Origin: Fulvivirga maritima
Lineage (GTDB): Bacteria > Bacteroidota > Bacteroidia > Cytophagales > Cyclobacteriaceae
Direction: 5' to 3'
Length of the DNA: 64,000 bases
Assembly (NCBI RefSeq): GCF_021389955.1
Contig: NZ_CP089980.1
Coordinates: 3,529,001 to 3,593,000, forward strand
The position numbers and the translations under genes are program-made. This document shows, one piece after another, positions 43,631-52,456 of this stretch (positions within the stretch are counted from its first letter, which is position 1; the number at the start of each line of letters is the position of its first letter). The notes under the pieces are model-generated. The model worked only from the letters and a program-made list of their open reading frames with translations, searched no databases and was not told where the DNA came from.

Positions 43631-43948
43631 ATGAAGAAACTCAATGTCTACATACTAGCGCTGATTTTTTTATTGGGCTATTCTGTTTATGGTCAAAATC
43701 AGGAATCAAAAATTCAGAAATTAGTGGACTTAAAGCTGATAGACTCTGGTCAGGCACAAGTAATGAGTGAAATGTTGTCATATGAAGAACGAAATTCAAA
43801 TGCGCAGCTCATTTATGCTTTATTTCAAGTTGTATATCAGAGGGCCACAGGTGATCTATATTCAACGGAATTACTAATGAATTTTGATTTCAGAGAACCT
43901 AACGACAAAAAGCAACAATGTAAGCACCCCCAAATTAGGACTGTTTAA
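43631..43948 (+). pseudogene. N-terminal fragment of a secreted protein, cut by an IS3-family element
   Basis: The fragment has a signal peptide (MKKLNVYILALIFLLGYSVYGQ) split here as MKKLNVYILALIFLLG then YSVYGQNQ. A short helical stretch (KIQKLVDLKLIDSGQAQVMS) follows. The natural start is ATG 43631; an upstream TTG at 43619 is less likely. Coding sequence of the host gene ends at 43918; the remaining residues CKHPQIRTV come from the left end of the IS element. No family recognised. The matching C-terminal part is probably the fragments at 46311-46453 and 47882-48473. Confidence 0.6.
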
Positions 43949-43982
43949 ATGTATAGATTTCTAACAATTATTATTATTGAAA

Positions 43983-44852
43983 TCAGGTGTTAATTGTGGG
44001 TAACTCGATAGAGTTATCCACTGTTAACGCCCTCTGTGCATACAGCACCGGACTCAAGTCATTCAGACTTTCATGAGGCCTGAAAAAGTTATAGTCATTC
44101 ATCCACTTTTCAGTAGCTTCACGCACTTCATTTATATCATCAAAAATATACACATCCAATACATTTCTTCTGAAGGTGCCATTCAGCCTTTCTATGTAGG
44201 CATTTTGAGTGGGCTTACCTGGTTGTATATAAATGAAGTCGATTTCGTGCATTTGGCTCCATTCCTTAGTTAATGTTGCAATAAATTCAGGGCCATTATC
44301 CATCCTGATCCGCTCAGGTTTGCCTCGACGTTTAATTAAATGGTTTAAAACCCATACTATTTTATTGCTCTTAAGAGAATAGTCAATCTCTATATGTAGC
44401 GCTTCCCTGTTAAAATCATCCATTACATTGAAAGATCGAAACTTTCTGCCGTTCAATAGAGCATCACTCATAAAGTCAATAGACCAGGTATGATTGATTA
44501 CAGGCGGTATCTCCAAAGGCTCTTTCACTCTTGCGGGCAGTCTTTTTTTTGTCTTTCTACGCATACTTAATCCCATGGATTTATAGACTCTATGTACTTT
44601 CTTATGATTCCATTGATGACCCTCATTGCGAAGTCGCCTGAAAGCTTTCCAAAAACCTTCTCTGGGAAACTGCTCTGCTTTTTCTTTTAAAGCAGCCATA
44701 ATAGGCTCATCATTTTTAATAGATGAATAATAATAGACGGATTTGGCAAGATTTAAAACCCGGCACGCCCTGCTGATGCTGATCGCGTAATTAAATTCCC
44801 TTTTTATTTCCGTAACTAGCTGCTTTTTCTGGCAGGGCTTTAAAGCTTTTTT
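43983..44852 (-). CDS. IS3-family transposase OrfB (DDE integrase)
   Basis: Catalytic subunit made as OrfAB by -1 frameshifting. The DDE triad is visible as [15 protein letters not shown] and AYIERLNG, in the rve integrase fold. A Met at 44699 gives a shorter 238-residue reading, but the frame stays open up to the slippery site and encodes the HTH_21-like region ([17 protein letters not shown]), so I extend the call to 44852. Confidence 0.88.
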   Translation of the reverse strand, partial: KKALKPCQKKQLVTEIKREFNYAISISRACRVLNLAKSVYYYSSIKNDEPIMAALKEKAEQFPREGFWKAFRRLRNEGHQWNHKKVHRVYKSMGLSMRRKTKKRLPARVKEPLEIPPVINHTWSIDFMSDALLNGRKFRSFNVMDDFNREALHIEIDYSLKSNKIVWVLNHLIKRRGKPERIRMDNGPEFIATLTKEWSQMHEIDFIYIQPGKPTQNAYIERLNGTFRRNVLDVYIFDDINEVREATEKWMNDYNFFRPHESLNDLSPVLYAQRALTVDNSIELPTINT

Positions 44853-45106
44853 TCGATAATCTCTTTAGCAAGCTTAAGATCAAGGGCTAATTCCGCATGC
44901 ATGTGTTTGAGCCTGCGATTTTCCTCTTCAAGTTCTTTTAGCTTCCGTAACTCTGAAGCATCCATGCCTCCAAATCGCTGGCGCCACTTGTAGAAGGCTG
45001 CCTGACTAACACCATGCTCACGGCTGATCTCAGCCGCGGTCTTACCTGCATCAAATTCCTTCAAGATGCTGGCAATCTGTTGGGGTGAAAATTTCTTTCG
45101 TTTCAT
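44840..45106 (-). CDS. IS3-family transposase OrfA (HTH)
   Basis: An 88-residue helix-turn-helix protein: [18 protein letters not shown], then [18 protein letters not shown], then a leucine-rich coiled coil ([20 protein letters not shown]). It binds the element's ends and is the N-terminal part of the OrfAB fusion. Confidence 0.92.
   Translation of the reverse strand: MKRKKFSPQQIASILKEFDAGKTAAEISREHGVSQAAFYKWRQRFGGMDASELRKLKELEEENRRLKHMHAELALDLKLAKEIIEKKL
44846..44852 (-). promoter_or_regulatory. Programmed -1 frameshift site A AAA AAG
   Basis: On the minus strand the OrfA frame reads GAA AAA AAG CTT TAA. Slipping back one base at A_AAA_AAG enters the OrfB frame (K-K-A-L-K-P). This is the standard way IS3 elements make transposase. 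Confidence 0.8.
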
Positions 45107-45142
45107 AGTGAACAGTTTAAATTTAATTAAATTTTTCTACTT

Positions 45143-46240
45143 TTAAACTGTCCTATTTTTAGGGGGCCTTACACATCTTTTTTTGATCTGTTTTCGGACT
45201 ACTTCCATCAATAATAGACAGATCAGGGCACTCCAAATTTGGATCTCAATAGCATTTTGGTTGTCCCCCAGAAAATATTTGAGAGGAAAGTTCTGCTTCA
45301 GCTTTTTAAATAAAAGCTCTATCTGCCATCGGTATTTATAAATGGCCGCTATTGTGGCTGCTTCCAACTCCATATTATTGGTCATAAACACTAATAATTT
45401 ATTATTGAGGTCATCATAATAGGCTATTCTTCTATTTTGAAGCTCTTGCACTTGTCCATCAGTCTTGAAACTGATAACAACTTTTTCATCCTTAAGTACA
45501 CAAAAGTCTTTATCTTCAGGCAGTTCTAGCTCATCTATTGATTGATATCTGGCATTTTCCTTCATTCTAGTAATGTAAAATATCCCTTGATGACTCCATT
45601 GTGCGTATTGTCTATAATCGATATACCCTTTATCCATCACCACATAGGATCCTTCTGGGAGTTGTAATTGCTTTAAAAATGTATGATCATGCTGACTTCC
45701 CTTGGTCAACCGTACTAAACATGGCATTAATTCTGCCGCATGAATCATTACATGAGCTTTAATGCCTCCCTTGCTTTTGCCATCTTTTCTAGGGCGTCCT
45801 GCTACCTTGAGAATATCTTTAAACAGACTAATAATCGTTGAATCAACAATATAAAGTTTATTGAGAACTTCCATTCTCAAGCGGCTGTCCGGCAAAAGGT
45901 GCCGATACTTTTTAAACAATTTCATGTAAATGTCTGCAAAGACTATACTACTGCGTTTTTTGTTGCTATCTGATAAAGTGGAACGTCTGGGTATAAATTG
46001 AATACCTAAATGGATCAGCTTGTTTTGGCAGGCCAAAAGCCCCGTAGTAAGCTCTCTGAGAGCACTTGCCCCACTGAAACAGCAGTATAACATGCTTACT
46101 AGGTGATGCCAAGTATTCAATTTCTTGTAATATCTGTCAGATTGGTATTTTGATATTATTTGATTTAACACCGATTTATCTATCAGCGATAATAGTTGAG
46201 AAAAGATTGGCTGTCCGTAGAAATATGTATTTTTACTCAT
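45143..46240 (-). CDS. IS4-family transposase (DUF4372 type), C-terminus replaced
   Basis: A 365-residue DDE transposase. The N-terminus matches the DUF4372 type (PIFSQLLSLIDKSVLNQI); DDE_Tnp_1 motifs include IVDSTII, VVMDKGYID and YKYRWQIELLFKKLK (YREK-like region). The last residues (VRPPKNRTV) are encoded by the right end of the adjacent IS3 element, so about 20 native residues and the IS4 3' terminus are missing. It may still be made but cannot mobilise its own element. Confidence 0.85.
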   Translation of the reverse strand: MSKNTYFYGQPIFSQLLSLIDKSVLNQIISKYQSDRYYKKLNTWHHLVSMLYCCFSGASALRELTTGLLACQNKLIHLGIQFIPRRSTLSDSNKKRSSIVFADIYMKLFKKYRHLLPDSRLRMEVLNKLYIVDSTIISLFKDILKVAGRPRKDGKSKGGIKAHVMIHAAELMPCLVRLTKGSQHDHTFLKQLQLPEGSYVVMDKGYIDYRQYAQWSHQGIFYITRMKENARYQSIDELELPEDKDFCVLKDEKVVISFKTDGQVQELQNRRIAYYDDLNNKLLVFMTNNMELEAATIAAIYKYRWQIELLFKKLKQNFPLKYFLGDNQNAIEIQIWSALICLLLMEVVRKQIKKRCVRPPKNRTV

Positions 46241-46310
46241 GTGTGATTTTTTGTTGTGGTAAACCGAAAATACACATTATGGGGCACTCTTGAAATTATT
46301 CAGAGGCCCC
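45174..46310 (-). mobile_element. Truncated IS4-family element
   Basis: It runs from the IS3 junction to about 46310, where a GC-rich stretch (GGGGCACTC ... GAGGCCCC) suggests the native terminus. The other terminus is absent. The right limit is approximate. Confidence 0.55.
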
Positions 46311-46480
46311 TATCTTTTTTCTCGGACACTAGTGATTATAAAGTATTTAATAAAATTTTAAGAGATTTAAAATCTCCTTACCGATTACACCTGATTAAAT
46401 TTAATTATAATCCTGAATCAGTTAGAGAACTTCAGTATTTTGGAATTATAGCGTTAAACCCGGATTATTCATTAGAATAA
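46311..46480 (+). pseudogene. Middle fragment of the IS-disrupted gene
   Basis: The open frame reads FSDTSDYKVFNKILRD and RELQYFGIIA, then enters the left end of the IS1380 element and stops at 46480. Skipping the element (46454-47881) and one copy of the flanking AGC(G/A) continues it in frame into ...NQETMFRQDD, the ORF at 47898. It is thus likely the part just upstream of that ORF. Left limit uncertain. Confidence 0.5.
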
Positions 46481-47881
46481 TCAAAAGGAGGACTAGTAGA
46501 CGATATGTTCAAGAATATTCCCTCCATCCAGGGTCTTCTTTTGGAGGGTAATGAGATTTTTAAAACCTTTTTATTAGCATGGTTTGCTGTCCAGGCTCCT
46601 AATGCAAAGCAATAGGATCTGAGGGTTGATAGGGTTGCTTTTCGATGATGGTTCAACGCAAAATGCCTGAATAAACTCATCAAATTGTAAGCCACCATGA
46701 TAAAGCGAAAGGAGGCTTCTGTTGCCCAAAAATCTTGTAAACAAAAATTTTCAAGCCCAAAATCTTGTTTCAATTCCTTAATTCTGTTCTCACAATCGGC
46801 GCGGGTGTTGTACATGTTCCAAATCTGATCCAGAGGTAAATCCATATTGGTCACATAGCAACTATATCGATAGCCAGGCTGATCTTCAAAAAGTTCCTTG
46901 CCTCCTGCATGTGGCCTGATGTCAACTTGCTTTTTTACAATAATGTATCGTCTTGGCTTACCGTTTTCATGACTGAAAACCATCTCGTTCAGCTCTATTC
47001 CCTTTGCCAGTTTGACCCAATCTTTAAGCCCCCAAACTTCGCTTTTTACATTGGGGTACATGCGTACAGCCATAATGTAATTGAGGAGTTCTTCATCTAG
47101 ATATGACATGATTTCTTCGTTGTAAAAACCACTATCGGCCCTTACCAGACCTACTTTTTGTCCTGCCAAGGCGTGCTTAAAGGTTTCTTCCATGAACTCC
47201 CTGCAACTACTACTGGCCGCTGTGTTGCCTGGCCTGAGCCATGCATTGGCCACCATTCTGGTTTGACTCACAAAGGCCATCAAGGGGTGATGTGAATTTC
47301 TCCCTCTTTTGTTGGGGTTATAACCTTTACTACTCCCTTGTTGATCTCCATATCGAGTGATCACAGTACTATCAAAATCAATGGTGAGTGCTCCTAAACG
47401 GAGCTGGTCAAAGAACCATTGTTGAAGCTCTGGAAATACTTCGTTGTTTAGGGATTGAGAGAATTTTCCAAAAAAACGACTGTAGGTACTTTGGCTAGGC
47501 ATACCATCCCATCCAAAAATTGACTGTAAAACAGTATCATATCTCAACCAGTCACAATGGATGTATCTACTAGCCCCTGTCCAGATACTCAGCCAAAAAC
47601 TCTCTACGATTTGCTTGGGGTCATACCCTCGGTTAGAACCAGGAGATGGAAGTGCCAGTTCGGCTAATTTTTCTCGTATCCCTACCTGATCGATAAATCG
47701 TTTCATTAAACTCATCCCTCCAAAGGGTGTCACTGGCTTGGAGGAATATTCAATGGGTAAAGACCCTATATTTTGAGTAACCATTCTGGTGATTTTTATA
47801 CCTCATCAAAATCGATCTTTTTACACAATTATCGAAGGATTTTCTAAACTTTTAGTTTTCTAATGCATAATCAGGGTTAAA
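46454..47881 (-). mobile_element. IS1380-family insertion sequence
   Basis: About 1428 bp. Ends read inward: left TTAAACCCGGATTATTCATT and right TTTAACCCTGATTATGCATT, with 21 of 24 terminal bases alike. Flanks AGCG and AGCA could be a 4-bp target duplication with one change. The transposase stop codon lies inside the left inverted repeat. Confidence 0.8.
46465..47784 (-). CDS. IS1380-family transposase
   Basis: A 439-residue transposase, full length for IS1380. Acidic-triad context is visible in LTIDFDSTVITRYG, VRADSGFYN and ADCENRIKELKQDFGL, with NKRGRNSHHPL typical of the family. It is intact and may be active, unlike the adjacent IS4 copy. The start codon at 47784 lies about 100 bp inside the element's right end. 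Confidence 0.93.
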   Translation of the reverse strand: MVTQNIGSLPIEYSSKPVTPFGGMSLMKRFIDQVGIREKLAELALPSPGSNRGYDPKQIVESFWLSIWTGASRYIHCDWLRYDTVLQSIFGWDGMPSQSTYSRFFGKFSQSLNNEVFPELQQWFFDQLRLGALTIDFDSTVITRYGDQQGSSKGYNPNKRGRNSHHPLMAFVSQTRMVANAWLRPGNTAASSSCREFMEETFKHALAGQKVGLVRADSGFYNEEIMSYLDEELLNYIMAVRMYPNVKSEVWGLKDWVKLAKGIELNEMVFSHENGKPRRYIIVKKQVDIRPHAGGKELFEDQPGYRYSCYVTNMDLPLDQIWNMYNTRADCENRIKELKQDFGLENFCLQDFWATEASFRFIMVAYNLMSLFRHFALNHHRKATLSTLRSYCFALGAWTANHANKKVLKISLPSKRRPWMEGIFLNISSTSPPFDYSNE

Positions 47882-47897
47882 AGCAAATCAAGAAACC

Positions 47898-48473
47898 ATG
47901 TTTAGGCAAGATGATAGTTATTGGGACTTGAGTTACGAGAGTTATGATCGTCAGCTTACATCAACGAAAATAGCTAAAGCAATTGATGAGTATAAAAAGA
48001 TAGGAGCGCTTGGTCATTTAGAAAAAGAGGAAATAACCAAAAGTATTGAGCTAATAAAAGAAAAAGAAATAATGAATCTTAATGATGTCATTAGCACTTT
48101 TTCAGATGTGGTTTTATCAGCTGATGTGGAATTGGGTAATTTACAAAATCCTTATGCAGAGCTAGTCTCTGGATATTCAGAAATCTCTCACGGCGAGTTT
48201 AGTCCCTCCCATGTTTATGATGACTTTGATTTGAAAAAAGAAGAGATTACTCTTTCTTTTGATCTTAATGGTGAAACTTATCAAACAAAATTTAAAGCTA
48301 ATGGAGATTGGATTGATCCGGCATTTTTTTCGTATCTAAACAAGGTAATAGCCGACAATAAATTGAGTGGTAAATTTTACCATATTTATGAGGACGGGAT
48401 GGGAATAATTTATTTAACATTAAGCCAATTTAAATATTTAAGTAATAATGAGCTTTTAGTTTTTACGGATTAA
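47898..48473 (+). CDS. Unknown protein; probable C-terminal part of the IS-disrupted gene
   Basis: A 191-residue ORF with no family I recognise: charged, mixed helix and strand, no signal peptide or membrane segment. Its first codons continue in frame from the fragment at 46311-46453 once the IS1380 element is removed. So MFRQDD is probably not the native start, and the native protein likely began with the signal peptide at 43631. The second half (EEITLSFDLNGETYQTKF, ANGDWIDPAFFSYLNKVI) looks like a compact beta-rich fold. Confidence 0.6.
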   Translation: MFRQDDSYWDLSYESYDRQLTSTKIAKAIDEYKKIGALGHLEKEEITKSIELIKEKEIMNLNDVISTFSDVVLSADVELGNLQNPYAELVSGYSEISHGEFSPSHVYDDFDLKKEEITLSFDLNGETYQTKFKANGDWIDPAFFSYLNKVIADNKLSGKFYHIYEDGMGIIYLTLSQFKYLSNNELLVFTD

Positions 48474-48512
48474 TTGCTATTATGAACCCCCTTCAAAGAC
48501 GATCAATAAAAT

Positions 48513-49028
48513 ATGAATACTAAAAAATATTTCTGCTGTGATTGTTGTGATGAATGGTCTTGGAAGTATTTGCTAAGGGATGTAATTCCAAATGCTCAGT
48601 TTGTTGAGTTTAATCAGCCGAATATGAAGCAGCTATTTCCTCAGGAATTGGCCTGGCTCAGTGAATTTCGGATTAATTCCGTAGCTGATCATAAGATTTA
48701 CCATTCAGGACAGTCACATAGGTTTGAGTTAAAGCAACCGGTAGAAGACTGGGTACTTAGCAAAGGTTTAAAATACTGGCCGAAAGCATTCTTGCAAGAT
48801 GTCTCATTTTTTGACGCCGAAGGGACTGAGTTGATGGCTACCATTTCACATAAGCGCTATATCATTAAGCTGTTATCTGAAGATGAAAGGTTACAGCTGA
48901 AAGATAAAGGGATTGATTTCTGGTGCAGCTGGAGGTCTTTAGAGGAGGTAGAGTCAACTGTTAAGTCACGTGATCGTAAGTCAATATTTAAGAGCCTGAT
49001 AGAAATTATTGAAGCCTTTATTAATTAA
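48513..49028 (+). CDS. Hypothetical protein with Cys-rich N-terminus
   Basis: A 171-residue protein, unrecognised. It starts MNTKKYFCCDCCDEWSWKYL: four cysteines in CCDCC within a dozen residues, followed by a Trp-rich stretch, which could bind a metal. No signal peptide. It starts 39 bp after the preceding unknown ORF and may be co-transcribed with it; the 348-bp gap after it separates it from the eCIS operon. Confidence 0.6.
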   Translation: MNTKKYFCCDCCDEWSWKYLLRDVIPNAQFVEFNQPNMKQLFPQELAWLSEFRINSVADHKIYHSGQSHRFELKQPVEDWVLSKGLKYWPKAFLQDVSFFDAEGTELMATISHKRYIIKLLSEDERLQLKDKGIDFWCSWRSLEEVESTVKSRDRKSIFKSLIEIIEAFIN

Positions 49029-49376
49029 ATACCTTTCCTCACCTCAAAATTACCCCAGTAAATCTATTTAGGACTCTATTGTAGGAATATAGTCATCCGA
49101 AGATATAATTTCATTATGTTTTTTTAACCTCAATTGCCTGCTCAATTCGGTCGGGAATTTGATAGTTTTTGTCGTTTTTGTTATAGTCATCGAGCGGCCC
49201 TCGTACCTACCTTTGTTGTGTTAATTTTTATCAACCTAAACGCCTTTTTTCTCACGTTTTCAGTGAGTAGTGTCCGCAAGTTATCTGCTAGATAGGTTTA
49301 TGTCATTATTCATTTAATGGTGTTATGTACGGTTTAAAAGTGATGTTTATACTTTTTTGACTTTAATAATTGCTCT
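49029..49376 (+). other. 348-bp intergenic region before the eCIS operon
   Basis: No gene found. It is AT-rich and contains a TAnnTTTG match at 49208-49215 and a small inverted repeat CTCAC-N7-GTGAG at 49251-49267. The last 50 bases before the first eCIS start are T-rich. It is the only long gap on this strand near the operon and so is the likely place for eCIS control. Confidence 0.6.
49208..49215 (+). promoter_or_regulatory. Candidate Bacteroidota -7 element (TACCTTTG)
   Basis: Fits the TAnnTTTG consensus of Bacteroidota primary promoters. The nearest upstream TTTG (49177-49180) is 27 bp away rather than about 20, so the -33 half is poor. A start here would leave a leader of about 155 bases before the DUF4255 gene. 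Confidence 0.3.
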
Positions 49377-49946
49377 ATGATACAGACCGTTTTGGAGGTG
49401 TTGAAAACCAGACTTAATGAGTTTTTTAGAATCAAAACAGGAGAAGAAGCTGATTTGGTAAAGTTCATTGATAGTGGTCATTCAGATCCTATTTCTTTCA
49501 CTAATAATGCAGTTACTCCTTTCCTTATCAATGTGTCAGAAGATCGTGTTTTTAGAAATGCTGATCAATACACTGGTGTGGTTCAAAATGGAGTGAGAAC
49601 ACAGTTTAACCCGGAAATAAGAATTGAATTGCTGGTTTTATTTGTATCTAAGTTTAGTGACTATAAGCAGGCTCTTACTTTCTTGTCTTATATCATTAAA
49701 TGCTTTCAGGCTAACCGCATTTACACACAAAAGAACTGCCCTGAGCTGGCAGGTGAAAATATAGAAAAACTGATTATGGAGTTGGTGTCTTTACCACTGC
49801 AGGAGCAAAATCAGGTTTGGCATTCTTTAAATACCTCTTATCTGCCTTCGGTTTTGTACAGGATAAGGCTTTTACATTTTGTAGACGAAGAGGGAGTGGC
49901 CTACGCTGGAGAAGGTATATCTCATGTTGGAATTGAAATTAACTGA
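49377..49946 (+). CDS. eCIS DUF4255 protein (Pvc16/Afp16-like tail terminator)
   Basis: A 189-residue protein with the DUF4255 layout: MIQTVLEVLKTRLNEFF at the start, then ISFTNNAVTPFLINVSEDRVFRN cut here to PFLINVSEDRVFRN, RIELLVLFVSKF and SLPLQEQNQVWHSL. In Afp/PVC particles this family caps the sheath-tube end and sets length. It opens the structural operon here, as in many Bacteroidota eCIS loci. The next gene starts 5 bp after its stop. Confidence 0.88.
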   Translation: MIQTVLEVLKTRLNEFFRIKTGEEADLVKFIDSGHSDPISFTNNAVTPFLINVSEDRVFRNADQYTGVVQNGVRTQFNPEIRIELLVLFVSKFSDYKQALTFLSYIIKCFQANRIYTQKNCPELAGENIEKLIMELVSLPLQEQNQVWHSLNTSYLPSVLYRIRLLHFVDEEGVAYAGEGISHVGIEIN

Positions 49947-49951
49947 AAAAG

Positions 49952-50728
49952 ATGTACAAAGTGTTATTTGAACTAGCCATTGATCATCAATATTTTTCTG
50001 CAGGCAGAGCTGATATTGCCATTGTGCCAGATGAAAAAACCGATCGGATGATGCGAGGACAGCATTTTTTGATGAAAAATACATTTAATGGAATAAGAGT
50101 GCTTACGCCTGTTTATGATAATGGGGATATGAAGCCCATACTAACCAAACAGGATCATTTCGCCTTCAACTTATACCCCACATCATCAATATTTAGTCAG
50201 GTTACAGAGCTGCCCAAAGCGGAGCCAGATAAAGTGATTTTGTATAATAATTCACGAATAGAAGATGAGGCTCTGTTTCTTACAACTACTGATCATAGCG
50301 CCAGTACTTTTAATGGTTACCCATTGGTGGCAAGAGTAGAAATTGGGGTGACAGACCAGTTGCTGGCTGGTGTGGAAGAGGTGCATAAAGTGGTTTTCAA
50401 TGCCCCGGCTATCAAATGGAAATATTACTTTATTTCAGAAGACTCAGCTCAGGACCTTTCCATTGAAGACGGCAGTAATATGTTAGTCTTTAATCAGGTG
50501 GATATTACTGAACAGGCTGATGATCCTTTGTTAATGTCCCTTAAAAAGACCTTTCCTGATCTATCCTTATCCCTTTTTGAGTCTGATTCTCCCGTAGTAG
50601 CTAGCAATTATGCAGTGAAAAAATTAGGTCTTTTGAGAGGGGGCGAGGTCATTATTAAGCACCTGCCTAACCCTGGTGTAGATGATGGGGGAGTAAAGAT
50701 TATAAAAACGATTCAAGTAAATAAATAA
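49952..50728 (+). CDS. Unknown eCIS-locus protein (258 aa)
   Basis: No family recognised. Predicted mostly beta (YKVLFELAIDHQYF, FNGIRVLTPVYDNGDM, VILYNNSRIEDEALFL), without a signal peptide or membrane helix. It is packed between the DUF4255 gene (5 bp) and the sheath gene (25 bp), so it is surely part of the same transcript. A structural or assembly role is inferred from position only. Confidence 0.75.
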   Translation: MYKVLFELAIDHQYFSAGRADIAIVPDEKTDRMMRGQHFLMKNTFNGIRVLTPVYDNGDMKPILTKQDHFAFNLYPTSSIFSQVTELPKAEPDKVILYNNSRIEDEALFLTTTDHSASTFNGYPLVARVEIGVTDQLLAGVEEVHKVVFNAPAIKWKYYFISEDSAQDLSIEDGSNMLVFNQVDITEQADDPLLMSLKKTFPDLSLSLFESDSPVVASNYAVKKLGLLRGGEVIIKHLPNPGVDDGGVKIIKTIQVNK

Positions 50729-50753
50729 AAGTTTAAACGTAAACATATTTCAT

Positions 50754-52397
50754 ATGCCCAGTTATCAAACACCAGGTGTGTATACCGAAGAGGTGCCTAC
50801 GCTACCACCATCCGTAGCCGAGGTGTCTACCGCCATTCCGGCATTTATAGGCTTTACCGAACGCGCCTCTAAGGCAGGTAAAGATGTATTTAATACAGCA
50901 GTGAGGATCTCTACTATGCTGGAGTATAAAGAGATATTTGGCGGGGCTGATCCTACCATATTTACCGTAGACCTTAATGCAGATGAGTCTATTAAGGAAA
51001 TTGCGCCTCAGGTACCAGTCAATACCCTTTACTATGCGTTAGATCTTTATTTTAAAAATGGAGGAGGGGCTTGTTATGTTATCTCTACAGGTAATTATGA
51101 AGCTACATTTGAGAAAAGTGTGTTTATAGATGCGCTTACTACCTTGAGTAAAGAAGATGAGCCTACTTTAATAATGTTAGGTGAAGCTACTAAGCTAGAG
51201 CAAGTAGATTACTATGAAGTATGCAGGCAAGCGCTGGCTCAGTGTGCTAACCTGAAAGATCGCTTTTGTATATTTGATGTGTTATCCATAGATGTAGATG
51301 CTCAGAGTTTTCGTGATAATATTGGCATCAATAACCTGAAATATGGAGCTGCTTATACCCCTTATCTACATACTTCGCTCAGTTATATGTATAAGGAAGA
51401 AGCGGTGTCAATTAATGGTTTGTCAGGCATAGAAAAGCCCGGATATAAGATCAATGGAATCAATATTATGTATTCCGGAGATATATCAGACCAGCCTAAG
51501 TTTAGAATTAATCAGAGTCAGGGGGCAGGAAATTCTTCTAACGATGTCACCTTTGATGTATCAGATAGCCAATTGACTATTCGTAATGTGGGCGATGGAG
51601 TGCCTGCACAGGAGTTGGTGAATTCTTGGCTAAATCATAATGAAAAAGGCCTTTTTGAAATAGTTGATATAAGTAATGGTACTGAAAAAGTAGAATCTAC
51701 AGGAGAGTTAGTGTTTTTGGAAGCATCAGAGCCTAATTCTATTACGCTGGCAGATATTAAAAGCACTAAATCAGCTCTATATAATAAACTGGTAAGTGAG
51801 CTTTCTAAATGGCGTGTGGTGTTGCCTCCTAGCCCTGCAGTGGCAGGCGTATATGCTGTTACTGACAGAACACGAGGCGTGTGGAAAGCACCTGCTAACA
51901 TAAGCCTTAATGCTGTAATTGGTCCGGTAGAAAAAATCACTACAGCAGACCAGGAGAAGCTCAATATTGATAGTGAAGCGGGCAAATCTATTAATGCTAT
52001 CAGAAGTTTTTCAGGTAAAGGAACACTGATTTGGGGAGCCAGAACGCTGGCAGGAAATGATAATGAGTGGCGCTATGTACCTGTGCGCAGGTTATTTAAT
52101 ATGATAGAAGAATCTACTCAAAAGGCATCTCACTTTGCTGTATTCGAGCCTAATGATGCAGCTACCTGGTTAAAGGTAAAGGCTATGATAGACAGTTATC
52201 TTTATGGTATTTGGCAGCAAGGAGCACTGGCTGGTTCTACCCCGGAGCAGGCTTATTATGTAAATATAGGCTTAGGCAAAACCATGACGCAGCAAGATAT
52301 TTTAGAAGGTCGTATGATCGTGGAGATAGGCGTGGCAGCGGTAAGACCAGTAGAGTTCATTGTGTTGAGGTTTTCTCATAAACTTCAGGAGTCTTGA
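50754..52397 (+). CDS. eCIS contractile tail sheath protein
   Basis: A 547-residue sheath subunit of the phage tail sheath/Afp2-4 family. MPSYQTPGVYTEEV at the start and the C-terminal domain with RRLFNMIEESTQKA, WLKVKAMIDSYL, GLGKTMTQQDI and the last strand VRPVEFIVLRFSHKLQ are typical; that terminal strand interlocks neighbouring subunits. Contraction drives the inner tube into the target. Only one sheath gene is seen, where Afp has three. An insert with lower similarity (about residues 220-330) probably forms the surface-exposed domain. Confidence 0.94.
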   Translation: MPSYQTPGVYTEEVPTLPPSVAEVSTAIPAFIGFTERASKAGKDVFNTAVRISTMLEYKEIFGGADPTIFTVDLNADESIKEIAPQVPVNTLYYALDLYFKNGGGACYVISTGNYEATFEKSVFIDALTTLSKEDEPTLIMLGEATKLEQVDYYEVCRQALAQCANLKDRFCIFDVLSIDVDAQSFRDNIGINNLKYGAAYTPYLHTSLSYMYKEEAVSINGLSGIEKPGYKINGINIMYSGDISDQPKFRINQSQGAGNSSNDVTFDVSDSQLTIRNVGDGVPAQELVNSWLNHNEKGLFEIVDISNGTEKVESTGELVFLEASEPNSITLADIKSTKSALYNKLVSELSKWRVVLPPSPAVAGVYAVTDRTRGVWKAPANISLNAVIGPVEKITTADQEKLNIDSEAGKSINAIRSFSGKGTLIWGARTLAGNDNEWRYVPVRRLFNMIEESTQKASHFAVFEPNDAATWLKVKAMIDSYLYGIWQQGALAGSTPEQAYYVNIGLGKTMTQQDILEGRMIVEIGVAAVRPVEFIVLRFSHKLQES

Positions 52398-52456
52398 TAA
52401 TCCATCAGAGATAGAATAGAACAAATACCAATTATTTATTCCTAAAAACAAAAGAA

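Larger units (their letters stand above)
43919..45173 (-). mobile_element. IS3-family insertion sequence
   Basis: About 1255 bp. The ends form an imperfect inverted repeat: left TGTAAGCACCCCCAAATTAG, and right read inward TGTAAGGCCCCCTAAAAATA. It carries overlapping orfA and orfB on the minus strand with a canonical slippery site. Flanking bases (CAA left, CAT right) do not form a clear target duplication. The right flank is the end of an IS4-type transposase gene and the left flank is an unrelated gene, so an adjacent deletion or recombination followed insertion. Confidence 0.85.

Noticed and set aside
46256-46480. Stand-alone 74-residue gene
   Set aside because: Its start is in the IS4 end region and its stop in the IS1380 inverted repeat; only the middle is host sequence, best read as a gene fragment.
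49251-49267. Intrinsic terminator
   Set aside because: The 5-bp stem is weak and the T run lies before it on the + strand, not after; on the minus strand no gene ends there.
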